In this document: positions 23,159 through 33,422 of the stretch, one piece after another
How the letters are laid out: each line of letters starts with the position of its first letter
Position numbering within the stretch: position 1 is the first letter of the stretch
From: Isoetes taiwanensis
Taxonomy: Eukaryota; Streptophyta; Lycopodiopsida; Isoetales; Isoetaceae
Assembly (NCBI GenBank): GCA_021234155.1
Contig: JAJEKV010000248.1
Coordinates: 62,001 to 126,000, forward strand
Length of the DNA: 64,000 nucleotides
Direction: 5' to 3'
Translations under genes and position numbers: made by a program
The notes under the pieces: generated by a model
Told to the model about the DNA's origin: nothing
Seen by the model: only the letters and a program-made list of their open reading frames with translations
Database searches by the model: none

Positions 23159-23548
23159 GTTCAGTATGCCCCCTCATCTTCTTCTGCTCGAACCCTTCTG
23201 TAAATTAAGTTTCCTCCGCGCGTTGTAAGTTTTAGGACTGCATGTAAAAAAGATCGGGCGTGTTCTTTATTTTGAATTTAAGGACATGCAATCATTTAAG
23301 AAAAAATGCGGGCTAAGGGTACAGCACGGTCGCCTTTAGCCCGCCCAAACACTATTTCGAAATTGAATCACATGAACGGACTTAGTGAGCGGAGTGTAGT
23401 TTATCTTCACTGCGGCATTGGCGACTTTGAGTTGGGAGGCGAGCATCGACTGTAAGCGACTTCCGGAATGGCGCCGCGACGCGGTAAGCTCCACACAGCG
23501 CCTTGCTCTATAGATATTTTTACTGACCGTGCGTCTTATTGCAAGCAG

Positions 23549-23772
23549 TTGATTTGATCGATGAGCACGGAGCTAAGGTAGGAAGCGGAGAGGAGCTTCC
23601 AGACACGGGAACTCTACACTGCTGCGCCATGGAACGGGGATACACGAGAATCGCAGTGATACAAGTATTAGATGCGAATGCACTCTTGAAGAGACCGACA
23701 GAAGAAGCAAAGACTCTCGTTGAGGCTGCGGGATCCGTGATACAGTGGCCCAAGGAATTACTGCGTGAAGAG
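23549..23772 (+). CDS. DUF8039-like exon of CACTA-associated ORF
   Basis: Bounded by an acceptor (GCAAGCAG) and a donor (GAG|GTTAGTTTCAG), this 224-bp exon reads LIDEHGAKVGSGEELPDTG, then VIQVLDANALLKRPTEEAKT and VEAAGSVIQWPKELL. The ending '...EA-G-(V/F)-QWPK-L' is typical of the DUF8039 module found in proteins carried by plant CACTA transposons. The domain's function is unknown. It is divergent from the TE3 minus-strand gene and close to TE3's right end, which hints that TE3 has a CACTA origin. Confidence 0.5.
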
Positions 23773-24017
23773 GTTAGTTTCAGAGATTCCTGTGTTATTT
23801 CGCATGTAGAATATGCCGTCTGTGTTTAGATAATAGAACTGCTCATAAGCTCGACGGATTTATCGTTTCCTTGTCCAGCATTTTTCAGCTTCGAGAGATG
23901 ATTTACTCTATGGGTTGAAAGATGCTCGGCAAGGAAACAATGAATCGGGGGTAATGAACAGTTCCATTTTAGGTGTTTTTTTACTTGGAATGTAAGCTTG
24001 TTTACTTTAGGTGTTTA

Positions 24018-24968
24018 TTAAGCTTCGTTTATCATAAGCTTGTCAAAGCTTCAGAATCTGTCCTGCCAGGAAAGATGTGCCTTGTGAAGGGGAAGAAAGC
24101 TCAGTTCATAAGTTGTTTGGGAGTGCCATTAATCTTCCAAGTTCTCTTATGGAGCCTCTCATTGGAAATGCTGCAAGACCTTCTGTTCCAGCTGATACAC
24201 AAGTGGACGACCGTAACCCTTATAGCTATGCAAATCAGGTTTCTCTTTAGCTTCTAATTTACCTTTAGCTAATTTTTTGAAGGCATCTTTCTATACTATG
24301 TGTTGAAACCTCCAATTTCAGGCTGCTGTACTGTTTCTTTAACCCATTCTAGTTCCATTAATTTACGTTTCTAAGTGACCTATAGTGTATGATTGATTGA
24401 TTTGCTTGTTGATAAGGTACCCCTGTTATAAATTCCCTACTTCTGATACTGTAATCTGCAGTTTCTAAGTGGCTCTATCGTTATCATGTCAGGTCTTCTT
24501 GGATAATTTCAGTTCCCTTACATTAAATACATCTGTTCTGATCTCCTGGTCTGTGGCATGAGACTTGGCTACGTGATTGTTGGCTGTATTGAGCTATTTT
24601 ATGACTTTTTTTATGGATCCAGTCTTAAAAACTTCTCTACATGTTCCCTGGTCTTCATATACTATGTCTTTAAGCTAGGGCTATATCTTCCTTCTTGTTC
24701 CTGCCTATTTCTGTAAGCCAGGTTATTTGCATAATGCAGATGATTTAACATTTCAATTCCACCTTCTCTATGGAATTGTCTGCTATCATTTCTAATAATG
24801 ATCGCCCTGCACATTTTCTGCAGTAGAAAAATATCTAGGTCATCTGTTGCCCAGTATAGCTATTTGTTTGTTTAGCTTTTCCCTCATAATTGGTGTAGGT
24901 GCTTCTTATATAACCAAGGGATCTAAACAGGTTTTACTCTGTATTGTGTTTGTAATCTGCCAATCTAC
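24018..24968. repeat. Segmental duplication, copy 1, right part
   Basis: Matches 29,690-30,602 closely in direct orientation, with a small indel near 24,570/30,228. It resumes the copy interrupted at 17,563. Homology stops at 24,968 because copy 2 is cut by TE1. Confidence 0.9.
24070..24238 (+). CDS. Candidate internal exon of an unidentified host gene, copy 1
   Basis: The 169-bp stretch is bounded by a good acceptor (TGTCCTGCCAG) and a GT donor. In the frame starting at 24,071 it stays open for 56 codons: KDVPCEGEESSVHKLFGSAI, NLPSSLMEPLIGN, then VDDRNPYSYANQ. The composition looks genuine, and the coding frame is kept in the duplicate at 29,730. Family unknown. A possible terminal exon at 26,061-26,112 has an incompatible phase with this one, so intermediate exons would be needed. 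Confidence 0.4.
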
Positions 24969-27900
24969 TAGCTCCGATCTATTCCCCAATTTTTGTGTAG
25001 GGCCAACTCCTCTTTCGTTCTGATTTCATTGTATTATTTTATGCATGTTATACTTTAGGTAGACTGAACATCACCCTTGTTTGTAGGCATAGCAAACTTA
25101 AGCCATTCATCATTTCTATTTTAATGATATCATTTATTGAGTTGCGAGGGTGGTTATCTATCTTTCTTATGTTAACTGCTTACATTCTATCCTTAAGATC
25201 CTCACTTGAACATATGGATTTAAATGGTGACTGTAAGATAACTCACGGAAATATGGTTTGTCTTAACTTGAGATATGCCCTCACGTTATTTGTTGCCCCA
25301 TAATGGGATAGATCTGACTACCTACTGTTTATTTATGATCTTATATTTTTACATTGCTTAAAATATGTTGAAAGGCGTTAAGCCGGATAGGTTCTTTGCT
25401 TACCTGTTTGTCCTTTTGAGATTACCCTTTTTAGGCTTCTTGAATGGTTGACATGCAGGTAACCGAACTTATCCCTACGTATGGTGATGTTTTGGTGTGA
25501 AATTGAGCAAATTTATTGCTCACACTGCGAGATCATAATTGGTGATATCTGAAAACTCTTTCTATGTGGGTCTAGTTATATGGCCAATATTGCTATTGGA
25601 TTTCTAACAACTCTAACTATCTTGAGCTTTTTTTAAAACGTTTCTACTTCTGGTTAATGGTATAAAACAGTGAAAATATCTTTAGTATAGTGTTTTACGT
25701 CGAAACAATGTTTTTAAATCTGTTCTTTCTATAGCTGCTACTTATATTTTCAATATATCAAAGAAACAATGTTTTTAAATCTGTTGTGGTGGCTCTTGTA
25801 AATTTATTCAAACAAACATCATGTTTTGATTTATTTATATTGAAAGATTGAATTATTTGGTAGCTCTGTTCAAGGCCTATGATATGACAAACACCTAGTC
25901 ATATCTAGGACTGCAAATTAAAGACTATATTAGATCCATACGGGTGGTTGTCTTTAGGCAAACTGACCAAAAGGTTTTTTAATGTTACTCCAGTTTCTAG
26001 GTTTAACCTAGGACCTTGGATTGAGCTTAGGTGCTGTTGACTTATCTATTATGATTGCAGAAAAAAAGATGATAGTACTCAAGATGAGGATGGCAAAATT
26101 GACAACATATGAATCAAAGAATTGAAGTTGCAAAGTATGATCATTGTACGATTTCCAGAATATAGGTCAGTTATTCCTTAAATTCTTTTGAACCTCTACT
26201 ACTGTTCATCGATTGATCTAGTTTACTATTATGTATCATTGATTTTTTGAATAAGCTGGTTAAAGAAATCATCTAATCTACCAAAGGTTTTTATGAGAAG
26301 AATTCTCCTTTGGTAGGTGGTTATCTACAAAGGAATTCTTAAACTCAAACGACATTGTTTTTGCCAAACAATGTTTTTCTCTTATCTCTGGCAAAGTTTC
26401 TGAATGTCTTAGTCTTAAGTTTTGACATGGAACGCATGACGCGAATTCTCAAAGCTTTCACGTAAGTTCCATCTTTTGTTTGAGTAGATTTTTATGGGTT
26501 GGGTAGGGTCCTTGTGTTGCAACAGGGCCCTACTCTCCCTGTTGCAATTTCTATTTAAGTCATTTCTTGACTAAATATGGGGACCTCCTAATCTGAGGTA
26601 GGAGGAAGGATTTTTTTTTTTTTTTATTGATAATTGGGTGTAAATTCTTTACTGGTGGTCAAAAAGCACTGTCCAGACAAGTGCTTTAACTGCTAAAAAT
26701 CTGACATCCAACGTGAATTTGACATGCATATTGTGTTTGAAAATTGAGTATTACAAATAATAAGCGTGTCTTTTAAACATTACAACAGGAAAAATGAGGT
26801 ACCGACAAATATAATTATTTCGTAACATCAAATTTTTTATCAGGTAAGTGCTTTATGTGCTAAGTGCTGTCGCGGAAAGTTGTACACCACCAAAGAATTT
26901 AGACCCAATTATATCTTTTTCTAGAATGTGCTCTCAGGCATGGAATACGGATTCTAGAACAATATGTTGGCAACAATTTTTGGCCAACCTAGTAATACAT
27001 GTGGTATGCCCAACCCAGTAATTATATGGCTAAATAGACAGCAAGATCTAGTCTTAATTTTGCCTTGTAGCTGATTTAATTCAATTTGGGATTTCTACCT
27101 TGGATTGTGGTCCACATATGAAATAACAAAAAAGTAAAGTTTATTTTACTTTGAAAAGCTAGAACTCGAATATTGTATACTGAGTTTTTCTAGGGTTTAT
27201 TTTTGAGAAGATTAAGGCAGAGCTTTTACTGAACGACGCTTCAAGGTATGCCGTTCTTAGGCAAAAATGCCCATTAGCAGATGACCATTTCGTGGCTATA
27301 GCCATTTCGTGGCCAACACAGGAACTGACTTAGCTTCTTTGCCACTTGCATGCCGTTTGCCGTTTGCATGCTTTGAAGCTTGAATCTGTTTTGGAAAGAT
27401 CCAAATTGGTTATTATGGCAACATGCTCCAAGCCTGGCCAAGTTCTGCAAGCTCATCAGCAGATACTGATATATGTCTGATGTATGTCCATCTATAATAC
27501 CATTTCGGATTTTGGTCTTCCAAAAAGGATTTCGGCCTTGGTATCAGCAGCCCGCAGTCTGTCACTTGATTTTGACCGATATGTCTAAGACTTGGATGTA
27601 TTTGGAAGCCTGTTCCATTTCTAAATTAGGTATGGAGATGATTTCGGATTTTAGGTACTCCAAGGACAATTTCGGCTCTTTTGTTTTATGATTTGAAGTT
27701 CCTTATCCCAGTTTTTCAAGCAGAGTAGTCCTGGGATATTCATATATTGATCATGGATGACAAGAAAAGCGTTATATCTAATAGGATGGCATTTACTACA
27801 GTGCAAGAGATGTGCCCATTGCCTGCCAGGATAAGCGCTAGTTTGAGTACAAGGCTAATTCTAAGCAAGACAAATTTCAGGTGACTGGTCCTGCTCAGTT

Positions 27901-28980
27901 TGTTATTTTGTCTTAACCAGTGGAATATTGCAGGAAATTTACAAGCTGCAATGTCGTTATTGTTTGTTTAAATGTTGTAATATGGCATGTGATTCACCAT
28001 TCTGCAAGGTTAAGATAGCCTGCACATTGGTAAAGATATTACGGCTTGCAAAAGCAGGAAGTTTAAACGTGAAGTAGAGCCTAACAGACTAAGTTTGTTC
28101 TGTTGTATAATGATCCTTCTGACTAAAAGCTCAGGAAGAATTTACTGAATTTGCTTTTTTATTTTTCATTCCAAAATTCATTTGCTTTACATTACTGAAG
28201 GGCAAGAGGCTACATTGGGTGAAGGGCGAAGAGCCGAGAATACCCAATGTACCTTTTGGCCCTGGCATCGTTACCATAGTCATGCTAATGTTTGCTTGTT
28301 TGGCTGCAGGTACGGATATTCTCCTCTCAATGTGACTCTCTTGTCCTAGTTAAGTGGTTTTAGCAGAAAGGAATGATGGAATTATGCTGCCAAGTTCACG
28401 GCAAAGGAGGAATCGAGAAGCTGGCTACATAACTTAGCCTACAAGGATTTAAGGAGTTACATGCAACTAATTGGACTTTCTGGAGTCCATAAAAGGTTTA
28501 CTTCATTGATTAAGGGAAGTGGCTTTATGTTAAACAATATTTTCTTAATATTAAACAAGATATTATGCGTGCTTAAGATAATGCATGAAAAAATACTTTG
28601 AAGCTTTGATATCTAAATTTGGTTGGCTTTTGTACCATAGCTTTATGTATGATGCCTAGAGTGCTAATCTGTTATATTCTAAAAAGGTACTTAATGATAA
28701 CATTACATTCTAAAAAAGTATTTAATGATAAAACCATCTGGCTCTTGTATTTTGTAGTACTGAAAGATGCATGACCAGAGACTAAAGTCAGTAGAGCATG
28801 AGCATGTTACTAAGTCATGAACATGTTTCAGATAATGATCACAGGGAAAATATGCCATCTTGGATTAGCTCGGTCCAAGTATGGGATGATAAGGCTACGG
28901 ATGGATTGACTGAAGTAGTTTGAAGTGCTAGTGGGCTTTTGTCTAGGCTAGCTCGATCAGGGTTTTTTTTTTATGTATAT
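24239..28980. other. Intron-like or intergenic DNA between the duplicated blocks
   Basis: A T-rich, gene-poor stretch. The only coding hint is 26,061-26,112: after the acceptor ATGATTGCAG a frame reads KKDDSTQDEDGKIDNI and stops, as a short terminal exon might. A TTTCGG/TTCCAAAAAGGATTTCGG region (27,500-27,690) and long T runs are also present. Nothing else is supported. Confidence 0.4.
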
Positions 28981-30602
28981 ATTTTTCCCAAAGAAATATA
29001 TCTGCTCAGAAATGTATTTACTCAACTTATCTCCGTTCTGACCAACTCAAATAACTTGGCATGCAAGGCTAATTGTCTAGCTATGTGTTGGATGTCTAAT
29101 ATTTTTCTATAGTCGTGGTCTTAAGCAATTGAGCACATTCTTGTCCTATGTGAAGGTATCAAAATTAATCTGAGTCGTTTATGGTTATTTCTCGTACATT
29201 AACATACAGGTGATATTTCTTCACTTCCTGTTCACCTCTATCCAGCTTAGCATTGATTATAAAACTTGGGGTTGTATCTTTCGTATGCGGTTAGAGCCTA
29301 TAAAATGATTGACCATATATTTCTTCATGGGTATTTATGTTCAATATTGTGATTATGTTGCTAAGGATAATAGTGCTTGAGAGAAAGATCGGACCCTTAA
29401 ACATTTTTCATTATTCATTTTTCTTAGGTCATATGGTAAAATTGTGAACTATAACCTTTAGGGTTTCATGGCCGGAATGCCTTATTCAACATGCATGCCG
29501 CTGGCTAGCAGATATACGGTTGATACATGGACCGATGGATGTGGTTTCTGGAATTCCCTGCTTCCACTTGCTTCTGTTTAAGGTTTCCTTTCAGTTCATA
29601 TTATTACTCTCTTTTATGTGAAGAGCTTCGTTTACCATAAGCTTGTCAAAGCTTCGTTTACATAAGCTTCGTTTACCATAAGCTTCGTTTACCATAAGCT
29701 TGTCAAAGCTTCAGAATCTGTCCTGCCAGGAAAGATGTGCCTTGTGAAGGGGAAGAAAGCTCAGTTCATAAGTTGTTTGGGAGTGCCATTAATCTTCCAA
29801 GTTCTCCTATGGAGCCTCTCATTGGAAATGCTGCAAGACCTTCTGTTCCAGCTGATACACAAGTGGACGACCGTAACCCTTATAGCTATGCAAATCAGGT
29901 TTCTCTTTAGCTTCTAATTTACCTTTAGCTAATTTTTTGAAGGCATCTTTCTATACTATGTGTTGAAACCTCCAATTTCAGGCTGCTGTACTGTTTCTTT
30001 AACCCATTCTAGTTCCATTAATTTACGTTTCTAAGTGACCTATAGTGTATGATTGATTGATTTGCTTGTTGATAAGGTACCCCTATTATAAATTCCCTAC
30101 TTCTGATACTGTAATCTGCAGTTTCTAAGTGGCTCTATCGTTATCATGTCAGGTCTTCTTGGATAATTTCAGTTCCCTTACATTAAATAATCTGTTCTGA
30201 TCTCCTGGTCTGTGGCATGAGACTTGTCTAGGTGATGAGCTATTTTATGACTTTTTTTATGGATCCAGTCTTAAAATCTTCTCTACATGTTGCCTGGTCT
30301 TCATATACTATGTCTTTAAGCTAGGGCTATATCTTCCTTCTTGTTCCTGCCTATTTCTGTAAACCCGGTTATTTGCATAATGCAGATGATTTAACATTTC
30401 AATTCCACCTTCTCTATGGAATTGTCTGCTATCATTTCTAATAATGATCGCCCTGCACATTTTCTGCAATAGAAAAATATCTAGGTCATCTGTTGCCCAG
30501 TATAGCTATTTGTTTGTTTAGCTTTTCCCTCATAATTGGTGTAGGTGCTTCTTATATAACCAAGGGATCTAAACAGGTTTTACTCTGTATTGTGTTTGTA
30601 AT
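28981..30602. repeat. Segmental duplication, copy 2 (uninterrupted)
   Basis: Direct repeat of 16,879-17,563 plus 24,018-24,968 joined without TE3, so it preserves the empty TE3 site near 29,665. Between the two parts it carries an AAGCTTCGTTTAC(C)AT microduplication (about 29,625-29,705). It ends abruptly at GTAAT, where TE1 begins. Confidence 0.9.
29730..29898 (+). CDS. Candidate internal exon of unidentified host gene, copy 2
   Basis: The duplicate of 24,070-24,238 has the same splice sites and open frame. One visible difference changes SSLMEP to SSPMEP. Keeping the frame is expected for so recent a duplication and does not prove function. Confidence 0.35.
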
Positions 30603-30617
30603 CGCTACAAGGGATCA

Positions 30618-31063
30618 ACGTCGATAATCGACATTTGTCCGTCGATTGTCGACCTAAACGGGTCGACAATCGACGGTCAACGTCGATCGTCTACGTTGAC
30701 CAGTCAAACGTCGACCAGTGACCATTTAACGTCGATCATCGACGCTCAGTTGGAGTGACGTGTCGCCTTTGGCCTCGTGGCATGCCTATCTGGTCGCCCG
30801 ACGGCCGCGTGGCTGTGCGCGTGGCGTAAAACGTCGATCATCGACGTTGTGTCGATGATGACATGGCATGCGTGGCCTGGCCGATGCCTACGTGGTCCCC
30901 CAGTGCCAGCGTGGCTGTGCGCGTGGCGTGGAACGTCGATCATCGACGTTGTGTCGAGATGACATTGAATGTGTGGTCTGGCCGAGGCCGACGTGGTCGC
31001 CCGCTAGGCATGCCTACGTGGTGTTGAACGTCGATCATCGACGTTAAACGTTGATGATCGACG
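30618..31063. repeat. TE1 subterminal palindromes (GTCGATNATCGAC) in about 100-bp tandem repeats
   Basis: ACGTCGATCATCGACG or close variants occur at 30,618, 30,729, 30,831, 30,933, 31,028 and 31,048, with further variants at 30,640-30,700. Four of them sit in repeats of about 95-102 bp with GTGGCTGTGCGCGTGGCGT. CACTA elements are known to bind transposase at clustered subterminal repeats, so this is the likely role. Confidence 0.8.
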
Positions 31064-31170
31064 CTTTTTTTGGCGGGAACCCGAGAGGGTATTTATCTTC
31101 ATTTCATTGTTGTTGTAGTCGACCTCTTGAGAGTTCTTGGCGCCGTGGGCGTGTTTTCTCTCTTCATAAG

Positions 31171-31747
31171 GTAAGATCTTGCATTAACACTAAGTTTATC
31201 ATGTTCATACCATTAATTCCTCATAGATATTGATTAAAGCAAAAAGTTCTTTAAAAAATGTTTTACAAAAGTGTGGGGTAGGTTGATCCAGATACTGGTC
31301 AGCTCCATCCCGAATGGAGAGGACTATAGTATCGGGTTCAGGCCTACCTCAATCATATTGTCTATAAATTTTCAAAAAGTGTGGGGTAACTTGATCAAGG
31401 TACTGGTCGGCTCCATCTCGAATGGAGAGGACTACGTGTATCGGGTTCAGGCCTACCTCAATCATATTGTCTATAAATATTACAAATTGTATGAAGGGTA
31501 GCATGATCAAGGTACTGGTCGGCTCCATCTCGAATGGAGAGGACTAGGTGTATCGGGTTCAGGCCCCACAATTAGTGGTTGCTAAACATTACAATATGGG
31601 TTTAGGGTTGCGTGATCAAGGTAATCGGTCGGCTCCATCCTCGAATGGAGAGGACTAGATGTATCGAAGTTCAGGGGCCCTCAATCAAATAGATCTAAAG
31701 TCACATTAATACATTAAATTAGTTTTATTAACATTTTTTGCTTGTAG
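31171..31747 (+). other. TE1 5' leader intron
   Basis: Donor AAG|GTAAGATC at 31,171 and acceptor TTTGCTTGTAG at 31,747, followed 8 nt later by the ATG at 31,756. The upstream leader exon begins after the subterminal repeats. TE2 has the same arrangement (54,006-54,251). The intron is largely filled by four structured repeats. Confidence 0.65.
31271..31690 (+). repeat. Four tandem copies (about 110 bp) of a structured intronic element
   Basis: Copies start near 31,271, 31,379, 31,487 and 31,595. Each has GGCTCCATCTCGAATGGAGA-type core hairpins: CTCCAT/ATGGAG at 31,303/31,314, 31,411/31,422, 31,523/31,534 and 31,633/31,645. A lower stem encloses each core (for example GGTAC/GTATC). In copies 1 and 2 a closing stem pairs TGGGGTA with TACCTCA. 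A homologous single copy is in TE2 at 54,061-54,142. Whether it acts as RNA or DNA is unknown. Confidence 0.75.
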
Positions 31748-31755
31748 TAAACAAC

Positions 31756-32151
31756 ATGGACAAACGTCAGGCCGACCATGAGCGTAAAATGCAACAAAAA
31801 GCCATAAGATTGTTAAATGGCGATCGGGCGCAAAGATGTTACTCAACAATTGCCACAAATAGTCCACTTAGACCCAGCCGTCCGAAGTCTTCCCGCATTG
31901 ACCTTAGTGGCATGCACGAAATGAATGCCGCCGACGTATGTACTAGAAACATGTTTTCAATGATTGCCAACTTTGTATCCTAATAAACTTTTTTTCAGTT
32001 GTACTTGACAGAGCGGCTTTATTGCAATTGCGCGATGTGCAAAGGACAAATAAAATGGATGAGAAAGACTATCATCGATCACGTTGATAAATACGGTGAA
32101 TGGTCGATAAATCCACTGCTCTCAGATGCACATGTCGGATATTCCAACGAG
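31756..32151 (+). CDS. TE1 N-terminal ORF, transposase-associated zinc-binding-like module (two exons)
   Basis: Exon 1 (31,756-31,935) starts MDKRQADHERKMQQKAIRLL and ends at GTATGT. Exon 2 (31,999-32,151) continues in phase with LYLTERLYCNCAMCKGQIKW and VDKYGEWSINPLLSDAH, ending at GTACGC. The CNCAMCKG cysteine cluster followed by a His and a Trp resembles the 'transposase-associated' module (CPC-KC...W) found near plant CACTA transposases. The next exon (from 32,217, after TTCTTAG) soon runs into a frameshift and stops. Confidence 0.5.
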
Positions 32152-32216
32152 GTACGCTCAACTACTCTCACGTACTTGAATCGACATCTCAACTTATTTT
32201 ACTTGCATTTTCTTAG

Positions 32217-33422
32217 GAAGAAACTGAGAATGAAGTGAGCTCGAAGCAATATGTAGATTTTGGGGCCATGTTGTCCTTGGAAGCGATGATGATATTGACA
32301 CCATAAATGCTTTCATAGAGAACAGGCAAAAGAAAGCCATCAACTCGCAAAGAGTATCCCATTACGTGATAGAACTCGGCGTGCGATGGCCGTAGCCATG
32401 ATTCTAGGAAATAACAACGTTCACCACAATTGAAATGTACTAGATCCTGTGGAAGAAAATAGCATTCCACAGGAACTAGTCCATTTGCTAAAGCCTTTAC
32501 GCATGGTGATCGTAAAAAATTCTGGTATATGGCCTAGAGGTAAGCCAATTATTTATGGGGAGCCATTTACATATTGGGGTAGGCGTGCTTGATTAAAACT
32601 AGTCGGGTCCCCGGTGGCCGGTGCGGGATTATATATTATGACAAATATAAAAGTCAAAGATGGCACGAGTGTTCCTTTGATGCCATATGTAGGTCCCGAA
32701 TACAACTTCGGAGGCTTGGCATAAATTGAGTAAGCACCCGATGGCGCATGCTCATCTATGGCCTAAATTCTAATGCACGAAGAATAGCGGACCGATAACA
32801 AACAAAGATTTGAAATACATTGATGGTGATGGTCCGCAATTACATGGAAACCTTTGTCGCTTTTATTAATGACTCTATCGAGAATCCGAAGCTACCAATT
32901 GTGATTTCGCTGAGGCAAAAAAGGACCAAGAAGATTTCTTTAGGCGGAAAATTGAAGGGAGATATATTATGGTAGATGCTATAAAGAGTCTTCGTGTTGG
33001 TGATGAATTGTTCATTCAAGATGAATCTGGTAGACCAATACCGGCAGGTCTTTTGATGATGTACTTTCGAATTATAATTAATATAAGTTGTGTTGTCCTT
33101 TGTGGGAGTCTTACCATGTATTTAATTATTATTTTGTGGAATGAAATTATATGATTATTATCATCAATAAGTGGCTTGCTTAAGACGTGGAAATTTATAT
33201 TTCTTATATTACAACATGTTTAAGAACTGACCAAGCCACGCTCTCAATGCATGTAACATATATTTTTTGTATCCGCAATCGGTCAAGGAAAGTGGATATG
33301 AGACCACATCCAAGCCGCACGTAATTGGCGACATCAAGAGTCATTGCGGCTAGCGAGAAATAGAATATATCGAGCAATATGGTACAAACATCGGCACAAC
33401 ATATGATGAAGAGTACAACATC
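32217..33422 (+). pseudogene. Decayed TE1 coding stretch between N-terminal ORF and transposase
   Basis: Fragments of protein-like sequence in changing frames: EETENEVSSKQYVDFG, then SDDDIDTINAFIENRQKK, KVKDGTSVPLMPYVGPEYNF and AEAKKDQEDFFRRKIEGRYI. Stops and frame breaks separate them. No domain is recognised. They are on the transposase strand, so they are probably part of the same or an adjacent TE gene. Confidence 0.35.

Larger units (their letters stand above)
17564..24020 (-). mobile_element. TE3: about 6.5-kb insertion splitting the duplicated segment
   Basis: The uninterrupted second copy shows the pre-insertion sequence TTTACATAAGCTTCG. Here it is split into TTTACATAA (to 17,563) and TAAGCTTCG (from 24,018), consistent with a TAA 3-bp target duplication. 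The local AAGCTTCGTTTAC tandem repeats make that less certain. The ends (AAGTCGTATTTAATT and TTTAGGTGTTTAT) show no obvious terminal inverted repeat. The insertion is more GC-rich than its surroundings. It holds coding blocks on the minus strand, one DUF8039-like exon on the plus strand, and many palindromes. Class unresolved: possibly a CACTA-type element with captured genes, or a composite. Confidence 0.6.

Noticed and set aside
16879-30602. The 1.6-kb repeats as LTRs of one retrotransposon
   Set aside because: No TG...CA ends, no primer-binding site after the first copy, no gag-pol between them, and an exon-like unit with splice sites inside.
30618-31690. CRISPR-like array from the regularly spaced palindromes
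   Set aside because: Plant nuclear context, repeats are part of larger tandem units with no unique spacers, and no cas genes.
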